Of a stretch of 64,000 bases of DNA, positions 22,668 to 34,316 are shown one piece after another. The stretch is from Rhizophagus clarus. Its lineage: Eukaryota > Glomeromycota > Glomeromycetes > Glomerales > Glomeraceae. Below the pieces are notes generated by a model, which was given only the letters and a program-made list of their open reading frames with translations, was not told the DNA's origin and ran no database searches. The position numbers and the translations under genes were made by a program. The DNA lies in NCBI GenBank assembly GCA_015698045.1, contig BLAL01000165.1:186001-250000 (forward strand). The letters run 5' to 3'. Each line of letters starts with the position of its first letter. The first letter of the stretch is position 1.

Positions 22668-22726
22668 TTCCGGATGCACCAGACATTTCCAATGTCATTT
22701 TTCAGACATTTATTTTTTATAGGAAT
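22668..22726. repeat. Partial copy of the TGTCCGGA-type TIR element
   Basis: CAGACATTTATTTTTTATAGG at 22704-22724 matches the right end of the 650-bp element at 62414-63063, and CCGGATG and CCAGACATTT lie just inside as they do there. The opposite end is not clear, so this is a fragment. It abuts the small TIR element starting at 22767. Confidence 0.5.
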
Positions 22727-22766
22727 AAAAAAATTCAGTTAGAGTAATATTTTACTTATCATTTAT

Positions 22767-23038
22767 ACCGTATATTGCAGGCCACAGTACCATCCATGGC
22801 CTCATGCATAGTACCTCCTTTCTTTCATCCAAAAAAAGTTCCATTTTCTATTGATTTATTATTTAATGAATCTAAATTTGCTCAGTTATTATATGAAAAT
22901 AATTTTCTTGCTACAATACAATCTTTTAAATACATTCTATTCATAATAAAAATTTGAGTTATTGACATGGTAGTACAAGGTCAACCCTCAGGATTTTGCA
23001 AGATACCCGGGGTACTAGTGTGGCCCGCGATATACGGT
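22767..23038. mobile_element. Small TIR element (MITE), 272 bp
   Basis: Left end ACCGTATATTGCAGGCCACA; right end, inverted, ACCGTATATCGCGGGCCACA. A further GTACC follows both. The match is about 23 of 25 bp. A clear target duplication was not found. It has no transposase; a 60-codon frame inside is unlikely to be a gene. Confidence 0.7.
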
Positions 23039-23119
23039 AGTTAGATGAGATATAGCCTATAAATATTTAACATATTATAATTTAAATATCATTTTGATTT
23101 TTGTAATACTTTTAGATTA

Positions 23120-23480
23120 CATATCTCAAATAATTCCAAAATTTTCGAGTAAAACATTTATGATTTCATGTCTTTTTGATTGTTGTTTTGTAGAATCCCA
23201 ATCTGCCGTATAGACTTCAGAATATCCACATCTAGTTTGATAATCAATATTTCCGTAAATTATTATATGAAATCCATTGAATTATCTGGCTAGAAGCACA
23301 TGATTCAGTTGACGATTCTGAATTAAATTATCAACATCATTATTTCCAGATGTCCAATATGAAATTTTTACTTCTAAATAATTTCTAATACAGTATTCAC
23401 AATATGATGTTGCTAAGCATTCATGTTGACAATTTTTACCTTGGCTTTTGGGGCGGTAGGAGCGGGTTGTCAGGTTTTTG
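23120..23480 (-). pseudogene. Tyrosine-kinase-like protein relic (zinc-binding N-terminus plus N-lobe)
   Basis: The minus strand reads KNCQHECLATSYCEYCIRNY, then ISYWTSGNNDVDNLIQ, then after a stop GYSEVYTADWDSTKQQSKR and INVLLENF. The C-x3-C...Y-C-x-x-C-x-R motif and the WTSGN-x-x-x-D-x-L-I-Q stretch, followed by the glycine-loop region (G-G-Y/F-S-E-I/V-Y), are the N-terminal signature of a very large kinase family in arbuscular mycorrhizal fungi. It is cut off before the catalytic loop and has a stop, so it is a fragment. Confidence 0.7.
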
Positions 23481-23858
23481 AATGGAATGAAAAGCATTGG
23501 ACTGTACGAAAAGTAACGTAAACGTAAACGTATATGTATACACATCAGTACATGCTTCAACCAATTTCCTTTTTATAATATATTTTCCATTGTCTTAAAT
23601 TCAGACTTTTTCTTTTAATATTTATATCGATCAACAAATCTTTATAATGATCACCCAGGATTTTTACCAATGATGAAATTTTAGTCACGGGGGCTTCGTA
23701 ATATTAAGAAGGTGATACACATTACATATAGTTAGTAACCTAATAGTATTATTATGTAGTACGTATGAACTAATTAAATAAAACAATAAAATATGATGAA
23801 ATTAAATATGGTTTATTGAATAATTTTTTTGTTTCTCAAAACTTAATAACGAAATAAA

Positions 23859-26800
23859 ATGTCAAATAATATTGAAAATTTAGAAACATTAATTTCCGAA
23901 GGACGTATTGAATACTATGAATTTTCTGAATTTAAGAACATACAACAAATAGGAAAAGGTTCATTTGGAAGTGTCTCTCGTGCTACTTGGAAAAATACTA
24001 CTCGTTATTTCGCTTTAAAATCTTTTAATAACGATAAACAAACTCATAAAGAAATTATTAAAGAGGTATAAACTTTATTTTGTTCATTTTTTTTTTTATA
24101 AATGATTATAAATTTATTTGTATATATTGTTTCACAATTAACGCTTCACAAAAAAGTCGACATTCACGAAAATATTTTGCGGTTTTATGGAATTACAAAC
24201 AAAGAAAATGACAGTAGGTTTAGAAATTTATCATTAAATTTTTTCAACAAATAAATTAATTACTTTTATTTTTATTATTTTTATTGTTCAACTTTTTTAC
24301 AGGTACAATGAAAACATATTCCCTAGTTTTGGAATATGCTGACGGTGATACATTAAACACGTATTTAAATAATCATTTTAATGAGCTTGATTGGAATGAT
24401 AAACTGCATTTAGCATTTCAATTAGCAAATGCTATAGAATGTATGCATGGTTCATCGTGATCTAGTAAGTCTTTTAATATGTATAATTTTTACTCTATTT
24501 ATTACAATTTTTTACAGGTTCAGTAATCTTTCATTTTTTTTTTTCTTTTTGATAGCATGCTAAATATATACTTGTACATCAAAAAAATATTAAAGTGACA
24601 GATTTTGGTTTATCAAAAAAAATTGCGGAGTAGTACATCAAAAAAGTTTGGCATAATATCTTACGTAGATCCAAAAAGTCTCAATGACCAATGAAAAAAA
24701 TATAAATCAAAATTCATATTCAAGAATCTCAAATTCTAATATTTTAGAAATTATCGCAGATGGAATGACATGTCCAATTAGTAATGAACCAACAGATCAA
24801 TTATGTATTTTAAAATGTCAACATATATTATCATTAAAGAATTTCAAAAAATTGAAACAAAAAAGATGTCCAAAATGTCGAGAAATAATTGAAGATAATG
24901 ATATTAAGTATGTATCACAGAATACTATTTATAAAAATTTATATTCTTATCTTTATAATGCTGGACATATTTTACCATCCGATGAATTTGAAAATTTGGA
25001 ACAATTAATAAATAATCAATCCGATTCAGATGATTCAGAGGTTGATCTCATATTGGCTAAAAAAAAGAATTTTGTTAACAAAATTAAAGTAAATTCAAAA
25101 TCAATCTTTCAAATTAAAAGTTCAAAAAAAACGACATCCAACATATCTTAATATTATAAGAGAATTAGAAAGAAAAAATTATGGAAAAACCGAATCCTTA
25201 TGCAAAGAACTTTTAGAATTTTCCCCTAAAAGCTATTCTTTACGATGTATTTTAGCTTATACTTATAGATGTCTCAAGGATTTTGAACAAGCACATTTAT
25301 ATTTAAATGAAGCTATTAGTTTAAAAAGAAATGACCCAGTTGCTTATTTTATTCTTGGAAAAATTAATTTTAAACAAAATGAATATACTAAAGCATCATT
25401 TATTTAATACATCATTTGATAATTATAATAAGGCATTATATTATTTTAATTTAGGTTTAAATAGCAATCCAAATAATTATTTATGTCTTAAGAATTGTGC
25501 ATATATTTATGAAAAACAAAAAGAATATTGAATGCTTTAAATATATTAAATCAATTATTAAGTATTAATGAAGAAAATTCATTAATCTTATGTTATTATG
25601 GGGAAATTTTAAATCGCATGAATAAATATCATGATGCTATATCCTTTTTTACAAAAGCAAATGTTATAGAAAATATTCACAATTTGAATAAAAGAGCTAT
25701 TACATACTATACTCTTCAAGAATATGATAAGGCTTTATTGGATCTTAATAAAGCTATACAATTGGATTCATGTAATAGTATAGCATATTATCTTAAATGG
25801 TTAACATATTATACAACGGAAAATACTAGTAAAGCAATGGTAACTTTTAAAAAATGTGGTGAATTAGATATTTGGATGGATTTACTTGAAGTTTGCAAAT
25901 TTAATGATTTTAGGTCCCAATTTACTGATTTTAACGAACTTGGGATTGTTAACTAGTTTGGTATATTTATAAAGATAAAAAGAGTATTATTTATAGTTGT
26001 TCAAATTAAAAATGAAATAATTTAATTAACATTCTTAATTTATTAAAGCATATAATATTTATTTCATTTCAAACCTTATAAATTTGAGTGATTTAAATAA
26101 TAAAATTCATTTATATAAAGAAAATGATTCAAATAGGTAATTAATGGTATCTGTTATCTACATAACAAATTAAAAAATTAAATGATTTAATACTAATATT
26201 ATTTAAAATATACTAAGTTTATCAGGTCATGTTTTGTCCTTTAAAAATGAAGCATTTTATTTAAATTTACCAGAAATACTTTGTAATTATGAATGTTTTT
26301 ACATTATTTGGTTAATAAATATTAAAAAAAATATTGTCTGAAAACTGTTTTGTAAAATTTGTAACCAAGTATCAAGTAAGTAGTACAACTCTTGATTCTT
26401 TTTATTTATATTACATATATACTAAAAGCTTACTTAATGTAATTAATATACAAGTGGAAAAATACAGAAGAATATATCCTAAAATATGAAGACTTGGTGA
26501 AACTTGAGGGATTGGGATGGATTGAATATAAAATCCCATATGATATAGTTATGCAAAGAGGGTATTGGTTACAACCGATAATTGAAATAAATTGTTTTAT
26601 TGATATGGTAATATGATTGATTCTTATATTATTTATTCATATTATTTATTATGACATAAATAATTAATAATATTATTATTATATTTAACAGCAAATAGAT
26701 TACGTTCAATTTATTCCTAATGAAGAACAGTCTTATAGCTCTTATTTACCTAAAATGAAGTATTTTATATCAATCCATAAATTACTTCCGAATGTTCCAT

Positions 26801-26880
26801 ATGTTTTTAAGGATAAGTATTTTTCAAACCGAGAAATGGAAGATTTGGTCGAACTAAAAAACATCATTGATAACTTATAA
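23859..26880 (+). pseudogene. Kinase-RING-TPR family, copy A (decayed)
   Basis: The same exon order as copy B is visible. Exon 1 (23859-24065, MSNNIENLE..., glycine loop GKGSFGSV, Lys in FALKSF) and exon 2 (about 24140-24215) look intact. In exon 3 the bases before the HRDL codons are partly deleted, which shifts the frame. Exon 4 keeps [12 protein letters not shown] but then hits a stop. Near 24690 the DPKSLNDQ stretch jumps straight to the RING-like module (24760-24900, CPI...C-x3-C-x-H...CPKCRE). The kinase C-lobe and the whole middle region present in B and C are therefore missing. TPR units continue to 25956 with at least three frame breaks (about 25127, 25410, 25530). C-terminal exons persist at about 26090-26150, 26220-26390, 26460-26607 and 26692-26880. 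It is not functional as a single protein. Confidence 0.85.
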
Positions 26881-27477
26881 TTATTATAAAAACAATTGTT
26901 AATATACTGCACTTTCATAAAAGTTAAGAATAATTAATATCAAACATATTATTCACAATATCTTATTTATTTGTAATATTTTATAAAAATAAAGTATAAT
27001 TTTTAAAAAGTATTTTTTTTAGATATAACACTTACTGAAAACTTATAATCTAATATTTAGTCTATCGAATCAATTATGATTAATCATCAATCAAAGAATC
27101 TAATGGGTGTAAGAAATTTACATTTATTATCTTAAAACAAAATATTGTGTAATATTTTCATTTTGAATTCAATTCTAATAGTCTTTTTATAAGTTATCTC
27201 TTTTCTATTCTACAAATTTTCCTCGTGCAGAAATAATGTGATGATTTATAAGTAAGAAAATCTTTAAAAGTTGAATTGATGTTACACGGTATGACTATTT
27301 AAGATTAAACGCGAGATAAATTCATGACAGCTAATAATAGAAAGGAAGATAAATACAGTATTAAGGGAGAAATTCAAAGATTATATATAATTTATAATAA
27401 ATAAAATCGATCAATTTTAGATTATTAAAGATATTTCCAAAATTAAACAGGGGTCATATTTAAAATAATCAAAATCA

Positions 27478-27807
27478 TTAGTAATCATAATAATCATCAT
27501 AGCCAATATTATTATCGTAATCCGAATCATCATAAGAATCATCATAAGAATCATCATAAGAAGAATCATCATAAGAAGAATCATCATAAGAAGAATCATC
27601 ATCATCATAAGAATCATCATTATAAAAGTCATCATCATAAGAGTCATCATCATCATAATAATCATTGACATATTCGTCATCGTAAAAAGTATCATTGTGA
27701 TAATAATTGTCAAAATCATCGTGATAATTGCCATCATAATCATTTTTAACGATACAAACGATCAATATAACCGTTATTGCTGCCAGTGCAACTTTCAAAA
27801 ATACCAT
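27478..27807 (-). CDS. Small secreted Asp/Tyr-rich repeat protein
   Basis: A single-exon frame of 109 aa. Residues 1-20 (MVFLKVALAAITVILIVCIV) are a typical signal peptide or anchor. From residue 23 on it is almost only Asp, Tyr, Ser and Asn, with repeats of SYDD and DDSSYDDS (residues about 55-95) encoded by AATCATCATAAG-type 12- and 15-bp units. No Cys follows the signal. It shares this layout with the gene at 20757-21005. An extracellular or wall-associated acidic Tyr-rich polymer is the simplest idea; the function is unknown. The minisatellite makes its length likely to vary among isolates or nuclei. An alternative frame rich in Met/Ile on the same strand is a shadow. Confidence 0.6.
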   Translation of the reverse strand: MVFLKVALAAITVILIVCIVKNDYDGNYHDDFDNYYHNDTFYDDEYVNDYYDDDDSYDDDFYNDDSYDDDDSSYDDSSYDDSSYDDSYDDSYDDSDYDNNIGYDDYYDY

Positions 27808-28616
27808 TTTCTTTAAAAAAAAAATTTAGCTTTAAAAGTAATATTTTCAATACGATTAAAATATTTATATATGATTAAGAATTTACAAAAAAATATATGA
27901 GCGAAAGGGATCATTTGGGCGTATTATGTCACATTTAAATCATCAAAGGAACAATTGGTAAAACAGTTTACATAAGACGATAAGCCGTGGACAACAGATG
28001 ATTTTCATGTGAAAATCCGCTTTAGACTGATTTAGTCAATTGTCGATCTTCTGGATCAATATCACAGTTTATTGGTTTTCTCGAGTTCTTACGTATTCAA
28101 GGTATAGGATGACAGTTTAATTAACACACAATATATCCGTGGAATGTATAAAATTGATAAATGGGTGGGATAAGTACGTGCAAATTTCACTAACTCCCCC
28201 GTATACTGTGCGGTAGTTCGCAGACGATTCAATGATTCCGTCAGAAATATTTCATAATTGTGTAATTTAATATTTAATAGTATGTAAAGGAAAGATGGTG
28301 GAAAGTTAATATAAGAAAAAAATTTTGGAAGAAAATTATCAGGAAGATAAATAAATTACGTAGAATGATTTTGACTTTAAACCGGTTTGTGCTACATGAT
28401 TAATTATTATTACAGTCAAACGATCCCACTCTATAAGAAAGTTTATAAATATCGGTGTAACTGGTGTAACTGGAACAGTGATGAAGTCAATACGGTTATT
28501 ATATACAGTACAGTACAGTGAAATTCGATAAAAAATCTCATTGTAACGAAGTTAAAATTTTACTTGGAATGAATATCAAAGTATTAAACTCCTTTTATAA
28601 AAAATTTTGAATAATA
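27808..28616. other. Intergenic, no gene seen
   Basis: Upstream region of the Asp/Tyr-rich gene and 3' flank of the Fic gene. Around 28413 TACAGTCAAACGATCCCACTC resembles the start of a pogo-type terminal repeat, without a partner end. GTACAGTACAGT repeats occur near 28507. Confidence 0.4.
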
Positions 28617-29813
28617 TTATTCTTCTTTATAGGATGATAAAATTTCAGAAATCACTATGTCATACAGCATAGATGCATCTTTCTCCTTCTGTGTTTTACG
28701 TAATGAGTCTATATAATCTTCTCGTTTAACTTGATGAAAAATAGCGGGTAGATAACCATTACGAATAAGATATTTTGCCATAATTAAACGACTCACACGT
28801 CCATTACCATCATAAAATGGATGAATATGTGCAAGAGATGCATGGAGACGACAAGAAATCATGATAGGGTGAATGTCAATATTTTTGCTTTCGTCATGAA
28901 AGTTTATAAACTCATCCATTAGTTTGGGTATTTCTTCAGGGTACTATAAAGGATGTGAAATAACATATTATAAATTAACTTAATTTTTACAAGAATGAAA
29001 AAAATAAATTAGAACTCACCGGATAAACAGTCAAATGATCACCGTATGATTGCATTACCATTGTTCGAAATTTTCCTGCTTTTTGAACATTTTTTCGGAC
29101 AAAAATTTTCCATTAAAGTATCCTTTAACGTAATGCGATGAGTTTTCTTTATCCCTTCGATGTTGATCTCTTTATTTGATTTGTTATAGATGAAGTATGT
29201 AGCGAGGAGTTGATTACGAATCTCAATGATTTCTTCTTCGGGTTTATCAGAAGAAGAAATAGAACTTGGGAGAGGAAATTTTTCATGTATCAATAAAGCA
29301 TCTAGGTCATAATTTCTCAATCTATCCCAAATTTCTTGTGACTCTGATAGTTCTAATGTATTTCCTTCAATAGCACAACTTTTTTGTGAAAAATTCACAA
29401 TCATATTTTGTAAAGTGCTCTTCATAGTGGGAATTTTGGTTCTAAGATTATCAATCTCTTTTAAGTGATGGATGTTTTTTTCTTGATATTCTGTTAATGA
29501 ATAAGAAAAAGAAAAATATTTGTTATTTGAAACGAAAATATGTTGTAACAATATAAAGGATTACAGTTTATTATACCATAATCTTTTGTACGCCATTCAA
29601 ATGGGTGATAATAGTCTTTCCAGACCTTTCCAGAGTTAAAAAGTTCGTACCATTCTTTTGATTTTTTCTTAAATTGGTTTAAGGGAGCGTAAATCTGAAG
29701 GATAATACGAAGTCAGAAAATATTAATTTGCAATTAAAAGTATTTATGAAGTGAAAAACCTCATCAAGTAAAGCACGCCGTTGAGTTCTGCAGATAGTCT
29801 TAGGTAATCCCAT
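28617..29813 (-). CDS. Fic domain protein (one frame break)
   Basis: Four exons: 29813-29760, 29694-29577, 29490-29020 and 28943-28617, with GT..AG introns (GTTTTT..CTTCAG, GTATAA..TAACAG, GTGAGT..TTATAG), giving about 322 aa. The last exon contains IHPFYDGNGRVSRL, the canonical H-P-F-x-x-G-N-G-R-x-x-R active site that transfers AMP (or related groups) to target hydroxyls. Exon 3 has SCAIEGN, the S/T-x-x-x-E-G/N inhibitory helix, placed N-terminal to the catalytic core as in class II Fic proteins. The ATG at 29813 was chosen because it splices in frame. One oddity: in exon 3, near 29100, the frame changes by one base in a T-run before the KAGKFRTMV-like segment, so the gene is either newly broken or the run is misread. 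Targets unknown; no signal peptide is seen, so it is probably cytosolic. Confidence 0.82.
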
Positions 29814-30362
29814 GGGAGTGGAGTGTTTGAAGAAAAGAACAAATTTGAAAAAAATAAAAGTTTTTTTCAACCAGTAATTGTATTGGGTCAAAAATTTATT
29901 ATCATTATGTGTAATATTGAGATGACATTACCAAAAAGAATATTTTTCCAACCTATTAAAATTAGTCCATATTGCAATGACGTGTACCATGAATTTTATA
30001 TTAACGAAAAAAACAAATTTATGGATATCATAACTAAATTATATTCGTGTCGTATACTGTACAACACGTTAGTTATACGTTTAAGTCACGTGACATATAG
30101 ATAAGATCCGGTTCTCTATTTTTTCATTTTTCTTCGCATATATTATTATTCTTCCGCATGATTATAAAGGAATTAATGAAAATTTTCATACTTTATTGTA
30201 TATAACTCGACGGTGAGTATTTATATTTTGTACAATAATAATCAAAAAACTTTGATCAATAAAAAAGGACATTTTTTAAAAAAATATTGGCTTAACATGG
30301 TAATTAATATTAGTAAATCCTTCAAATTAAAAAAAAATTCTTAAAATTTTGATAAAATTAAT

Positions 30363-31226
30363 TTAACCCTCCAATGCTTTCCAAAATTTTTTGTCTAAAC
30401 GAAATGCGTTGTCATATTCAAGCATCACTTTTATCGCTCCCCATCTTCCCTTCTTACGTATTAAACGGTTGTAGAATTTCTGATTCTCTATATAATGAGT
30501 TTCTAACCATGAATTCATGTTTGGAGGTTTGTTTAAATAAGCTATATTGAGCGTGAAACCCGCAAAACGAATGATAGCTCTTATAGTATCAAGAAGATTA
30601 TCTTTATTAAACAACTCGGTCACATTCCGGGAAGTGATTGGCTCAAGGGATGTAGAGATTTGTCGACATTTGACAAAGAGTGCGATAATAGCAATTGGTA
30701 TTAAGATTATTACCATCATCACCGTTAGAAGAATATATAATATCTTTGGTAATTTTTGTTTGCTGAATCTCTTTATTGGTTTTTTGACTTTATAAATCGT
30801 CATATCATATCTCAGAAAATAGATAAGCAAAAACATCGAGAAACCAGAAATGAATTTCATGACTCTAATTAAAAATTCCAAACTTTTTTGCCCTCTGAAA
30901 TGAAAATCTATATAAATAAACCAAATTATGATCCAAGTAACAATAAAATAGAATTCAAAATAATTGACGAACCAATCTATTTTAGTTTTATCACTGGTAT
31001 ATGCGCCAATGTAAATGGTATAAGTATTAATCGACATCATTGCTACAAGTTGACAAAATTTTGAAAAATATTTTAAATCAACATGTGATGTTGCCTTTAT
31101 CTCAAGTTTATCGATTAACTTATCAATAAAATTGTCATTGCTACTAGTCTTTTCTACTGATGAAAGTCTTTCTTGTAAATATTTTACATATTCTTTGAAA
31201 AAAGGTGAAAGTTGATGCATCGACAT
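30363..31226 (-). CDS. Multi-pass membrane protein, unknown
   Basis: An open single-exon frame of 287 aa. A polar helical N-terminus (residues 1-50) is followed by four hydrophobic segments: about 57-77 (CQLVAMMSINTYTIYIGAY), 84-106 (YFEFYFIVTWIIIWFIYID), 119-138 (FISGFSMFLLIYFLRYD) and 163-186 (ILYILLTVMMVIILIPIAI). A cytosolic-type basic tail (LIRKKGRWGAIKVMLEYDN) follows. No family is recognised. It is divergent to another membrane protein gene at 32159, with about 930 bp between the starts, so they might share a regulatory region. It resembles the lineage-specific membrane protein families of these fungi. Confidence 0.65.
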   Translation of the reverse strand: MSMHQLSPFFKEYVKYLQERLSSVEKTSSNDNFIDKLIDKLEIKATSHVDLKYFSKFCQLVAMMSINTYTIYIGAYTSDKTKIDWFVNYFEFYFIVTWIIIWFIYIDFHFRGQKSLEFLIRVMKFISGFSMFLLIYFLRYDMTIYKVKKPIKRFSKQKLPKILYILLTVMMVIILIPIAIIALFVKCRQISTSLEPITSRNVTELFNKDNLLDTIRAIIRFAGFTLNIAYLNKPPNMNSWLETHYIENQKFYNRLIRKKGRWGAIKVMLEYDNAFRLDKKFWKALEG

Positions 31227-31398
31227 CTTTAATTAAAAGAGCGCTAAGAGCGTGAAAATTTTAGCGATCGAATTATAATAATCATAACCGACAAGCCATA
31301 ATATGATCTAAGCCATAAAAATGATTTCAAGTTTGTGGCACAGCAACTGTCTGTTGAGAAGTTAGATAGTTAATACTTAATAAATAATACAATCAATC

Positions 31399-31486
31399 AA
31401 TCAATCATTTAATTAAAAACTTTGAGTAAATGGATAAATTTCAATCAATCATTTAATTAAAAACTTTGAGTAAATGGATAAATTTC
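31399..31486. repeat. 44-bp tandem duplication
   Basis: ATCAATCATTTAATTAAAAA and the following ACTTTGAGTAAATGGATAAA occur twice head-to-tail without visible change. It lies in the shared upstream region of the two divergent membrane protein genes. Confidence 0.85.
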
Positions 31487-32158
31487 AGAATATGGATTTG
31501 TATTGTAACCGAATATCGTAATTCTGACTAGCTTGACTGAGTTGTTACTAGTCGATCCGATCAGTATTGATCTCTTGTTAAGAACAAAAAAAAAAAAAAG
31601 GTAAATAATTTACGAGCGAAAATGAATGGTTTGTAAAGATTTGAATTTATGAGAAATTATAATGTATATTTTTATTTTTAATTTTATTTTTTTTTTTTTT
31701 ACAAAATTTGTTTGCTTTTAAAAAAATATATTAATTTGTTGAAAAGTTGCACAGAGCAAATAAATTTGTAGCTTCAAATAAAACGTGCTTAAGAAAAATC
31801 CATTATTACTGGATTTAAATCGATAAATTATACATGATAGTCAACAAGAAAATTAATTTGTTTCGATCCAAAATTATCATGTACCGTAGATAAACAAAGC
31901 CACAATTTTGATCAATCGACCATCAATCGACAATTCAGCATACACGCATAAAACGCATAAAAATAAAATGATGAGATAAGATTTCCGTGTGGCTTATTTT
32001 AATAGTTCCGAAAATAAGCTTACCGGCCTACTTTAAGATCTCTACCTGCATTATGATGATCTTTGCGGAATTATGTGCAAATAACAGATACTATAAAATA
32101 AATACGAAATTCATGTAATCGTTACGTTATTTATTTTTAAAAGGAAAAAAAAAAAAAA

Positions 32159-32964
32159 ATGAATACGCCTGGAAGATCGGTATGGTCAAAAGTCAAAAAA
32201 CTGTGTATATCATTTCTAAAAATTAAACTATTGTCACTAAATTCATTACTTTTTTTAGCCGTATAATGTTATCATATTTGTCATAATTGATCTTATAATG
32301 GATTTTATTTTCTATGCAAAGGTGCGAGAAGTAGAACGGCTTTATATTCCAAAGTAAGGAACATTTATTAAAATGTGTCGTTATTTTTTTTTTTGTTCAC
32401 TAAATTTTTCATTCATCAGATTTCTTTTATTATCTTTTCTCCTCGATAGTACCATAATATTAATGGTATCATTAACAATAAATACAATATTCGTAATTTA
32501 TGTATCACGTGAATTACATTCATTAGGATCAAATGTGAATTCTGTGGTTTTATTAATTTTTACTATACTTTCAAGTGCTGATGTCGAAACGTTAAATATT
32601 TTACAAAGTTATGATTTTTTTGAAAACAAATTTAGTGATAGCACTACAAGTAAAATTTTTTGGGTTGCTTGTTTAGGCATATTTATTGAAGATATACCTC
32701 AAGTTACAATTCAAGTAAGTGATGTTCGAAAAATTATTATAAATGATTATTGTATTTCTTTATTAAATGCTTTTTTTTTTCCTAAATATATAGGTATTAT
32801 ATATCCTGGCAGTAGGATATTTTGATACAATAACTACATTAATAATAGCTTCATCTTGTACAGCACTTACAGTACATGTGATTGGTAGAGTATTAAATAT
32901 AACAGAAGCGACTCGTTCAAGAAGATTGATTGACGCTGATGAAAATAATAGATTGACTGAATAA
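32159..32964 (+). CDS. Small multi-pass membrane protein, four exons
   Basis: Splicing exons 32159-32179, 32259-32353, 32420-32714 and 32794-32964 (donors GTATGG, GTAAGG, GTAAGT; acceptors TTTTAG, CATCAG, TATAG) gives 193 aa in one frame. It starts MNTPGRS and continues PYNVIIFVIIDLIMDFIFYA. Hydrophobic segments lie near residues 8-28, 38-62, 70-88 and 118-165. IFIEDIPQVTIQVLYILAV spans the last splice junction. A short charged tail (RSRRLIDADENNRLTE) ends it. All phases agree, which supports the model. The I-E-D-I-P-Q motif after a hydrophobic helix recurs in lineage-specific membrane proteins of these fungi as I recall them; the function is unknown. It is divergent to 30363-31226. Confidence 0.72.
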
Positions 32965-34306
32965 TGTGAAGTAATTGATTATACTAAGGAAAATTGATGG
33001 TAAAGAAAGGTAATTGACGATTCTTAGAAGTTAGTGATAATGGTACTTCATTCCAGCTGTAAAATGTTTAATAAAAAATTATGTAGAATCTTTTTTTTAA
33101 TAACAGATGATTTTTTTTTTTTCGTTGATACTTTTCTTCCTTCTTGTAATTAATAATTCTGGATTATTAAGAATTAAACATATGCCAACCAAATTTATCT
33201 GTTTCTCTTGTAATCACGCGATCCATGCTTTTAGCTTGTGATATACACGTTTGAATTAAATTATCATAATCTTTCTTTCTTTATTTTGAACAAAAATACA
33301 TATTTATAGACCTAAACAATTTGAACTCCAAACCGGACTTAAACTTTTAAAACTTTAGCATTGCGGTGTGGAATAAACAAATTAATTAATTATAAACATG
33401 CCAAGAGAATCGTGTAATATTTTAATTATGATCTACATGTAATTATCCAATGGAAATTTCTTGTTTAAAAAAAAAATCTTATCAGGTAAAGATTTTATTA
33501 TTACAATGAAATTTATCAATAAACCTGCTTTTATTATTTATTCATTTAATATTTCAATAAAACACGATTGAAATTGTTAACTATAATCGACTTATCACAA
33601 AATAAAGTTTTTGTTACAATCATTTTTTGTGAAAAACTGATGCGCTTTTGTTGTAAGAATCTAATCTAAGAATATCCTTCTTACCTGTAAACCTATTGCT
33701 TGTGACGCAGTCGTAATATTATTGACCCATTACAACCATTTAAATATAAAATAAATAAAATAAATAAATAAATAAATAAATAATGAATTTTTCAATTTTT
33801 AATTTATTATTAAATTTCATCATAAATTAATAAACTTTTAGCCAATAATAATAATAAATTGATTGCAGTAAATACAACGGTACAAAATTTATTATTGATT
33901 TAGACAATTAAATAAACCAAATCCAAATATTTAGTACTGGTTTGACTTATTCTTAATCAATCATTTTTCTTGGCTCTTGGCTAAATTGAACAAACGGTAA
34001 ACTTCATATACACATAATTTTCTTGGCCTTAACTTATATGTAATCGTCAAGTTTGGAGGCCAAGATTGATCTGCATAATGTTTATCGTCATTGACTGAAT
34101 GTAATAACAAATACGCAGATCTTAATTATGTGCATATCGCTTGTGTTATATTTTTTACGGTAACTAAAAATAGCTGAAAGTATAGATAAATTTTTTCGCA
34201 TGCACAATACACCACTGTGACAGTAAAAGCTCAATTTTCCCACGTGGTAAGATAGTGATAAATACAGAATTAAATATTACTCATGATATTTAAAGTATAT
34301 CCAAAT
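32965..34306. other. Intergenic, with an AAAT microsatellite
   Basis: No supported gene. An AAAT array lies at about 33748-33784. The region is the 3' flank of the membrane protein gene and upstream DNA of the small secreted protein gene. Confidence 0.45.
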
Positions 34307-34307
34307 C

Positions 34308-34316
34308 TATATAAAT
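34308..34316 (+). promoter_or_regulatory. Possible TATA box for the small secreted protein gene
   Basis: TATATAAAT lies about 135 bp upstream of the ATG at 34449, followed by the pyrimidine-rich stretch TGTCCCTTTTCTTTAATCTTC. Position and context fit a core promoter, though the DNA is A+T-rich. Confidence 0.3.

Noticed and set aside
27417-27743. Met/Ile-rich frame overlapping the Asp/Tyr-rich gene
   Set aside because: It is a shadow of the ATC repeat in another frame; it lacks a signal peptide and sensible composition.
29823-30104. 93-codon plus-strand frame divergent from the Fic gene
   Set aside because: It overlaps the Fic 5' flank, is Lys/Asn/Ile/Phe-rich like its surroundings and shows no motif.
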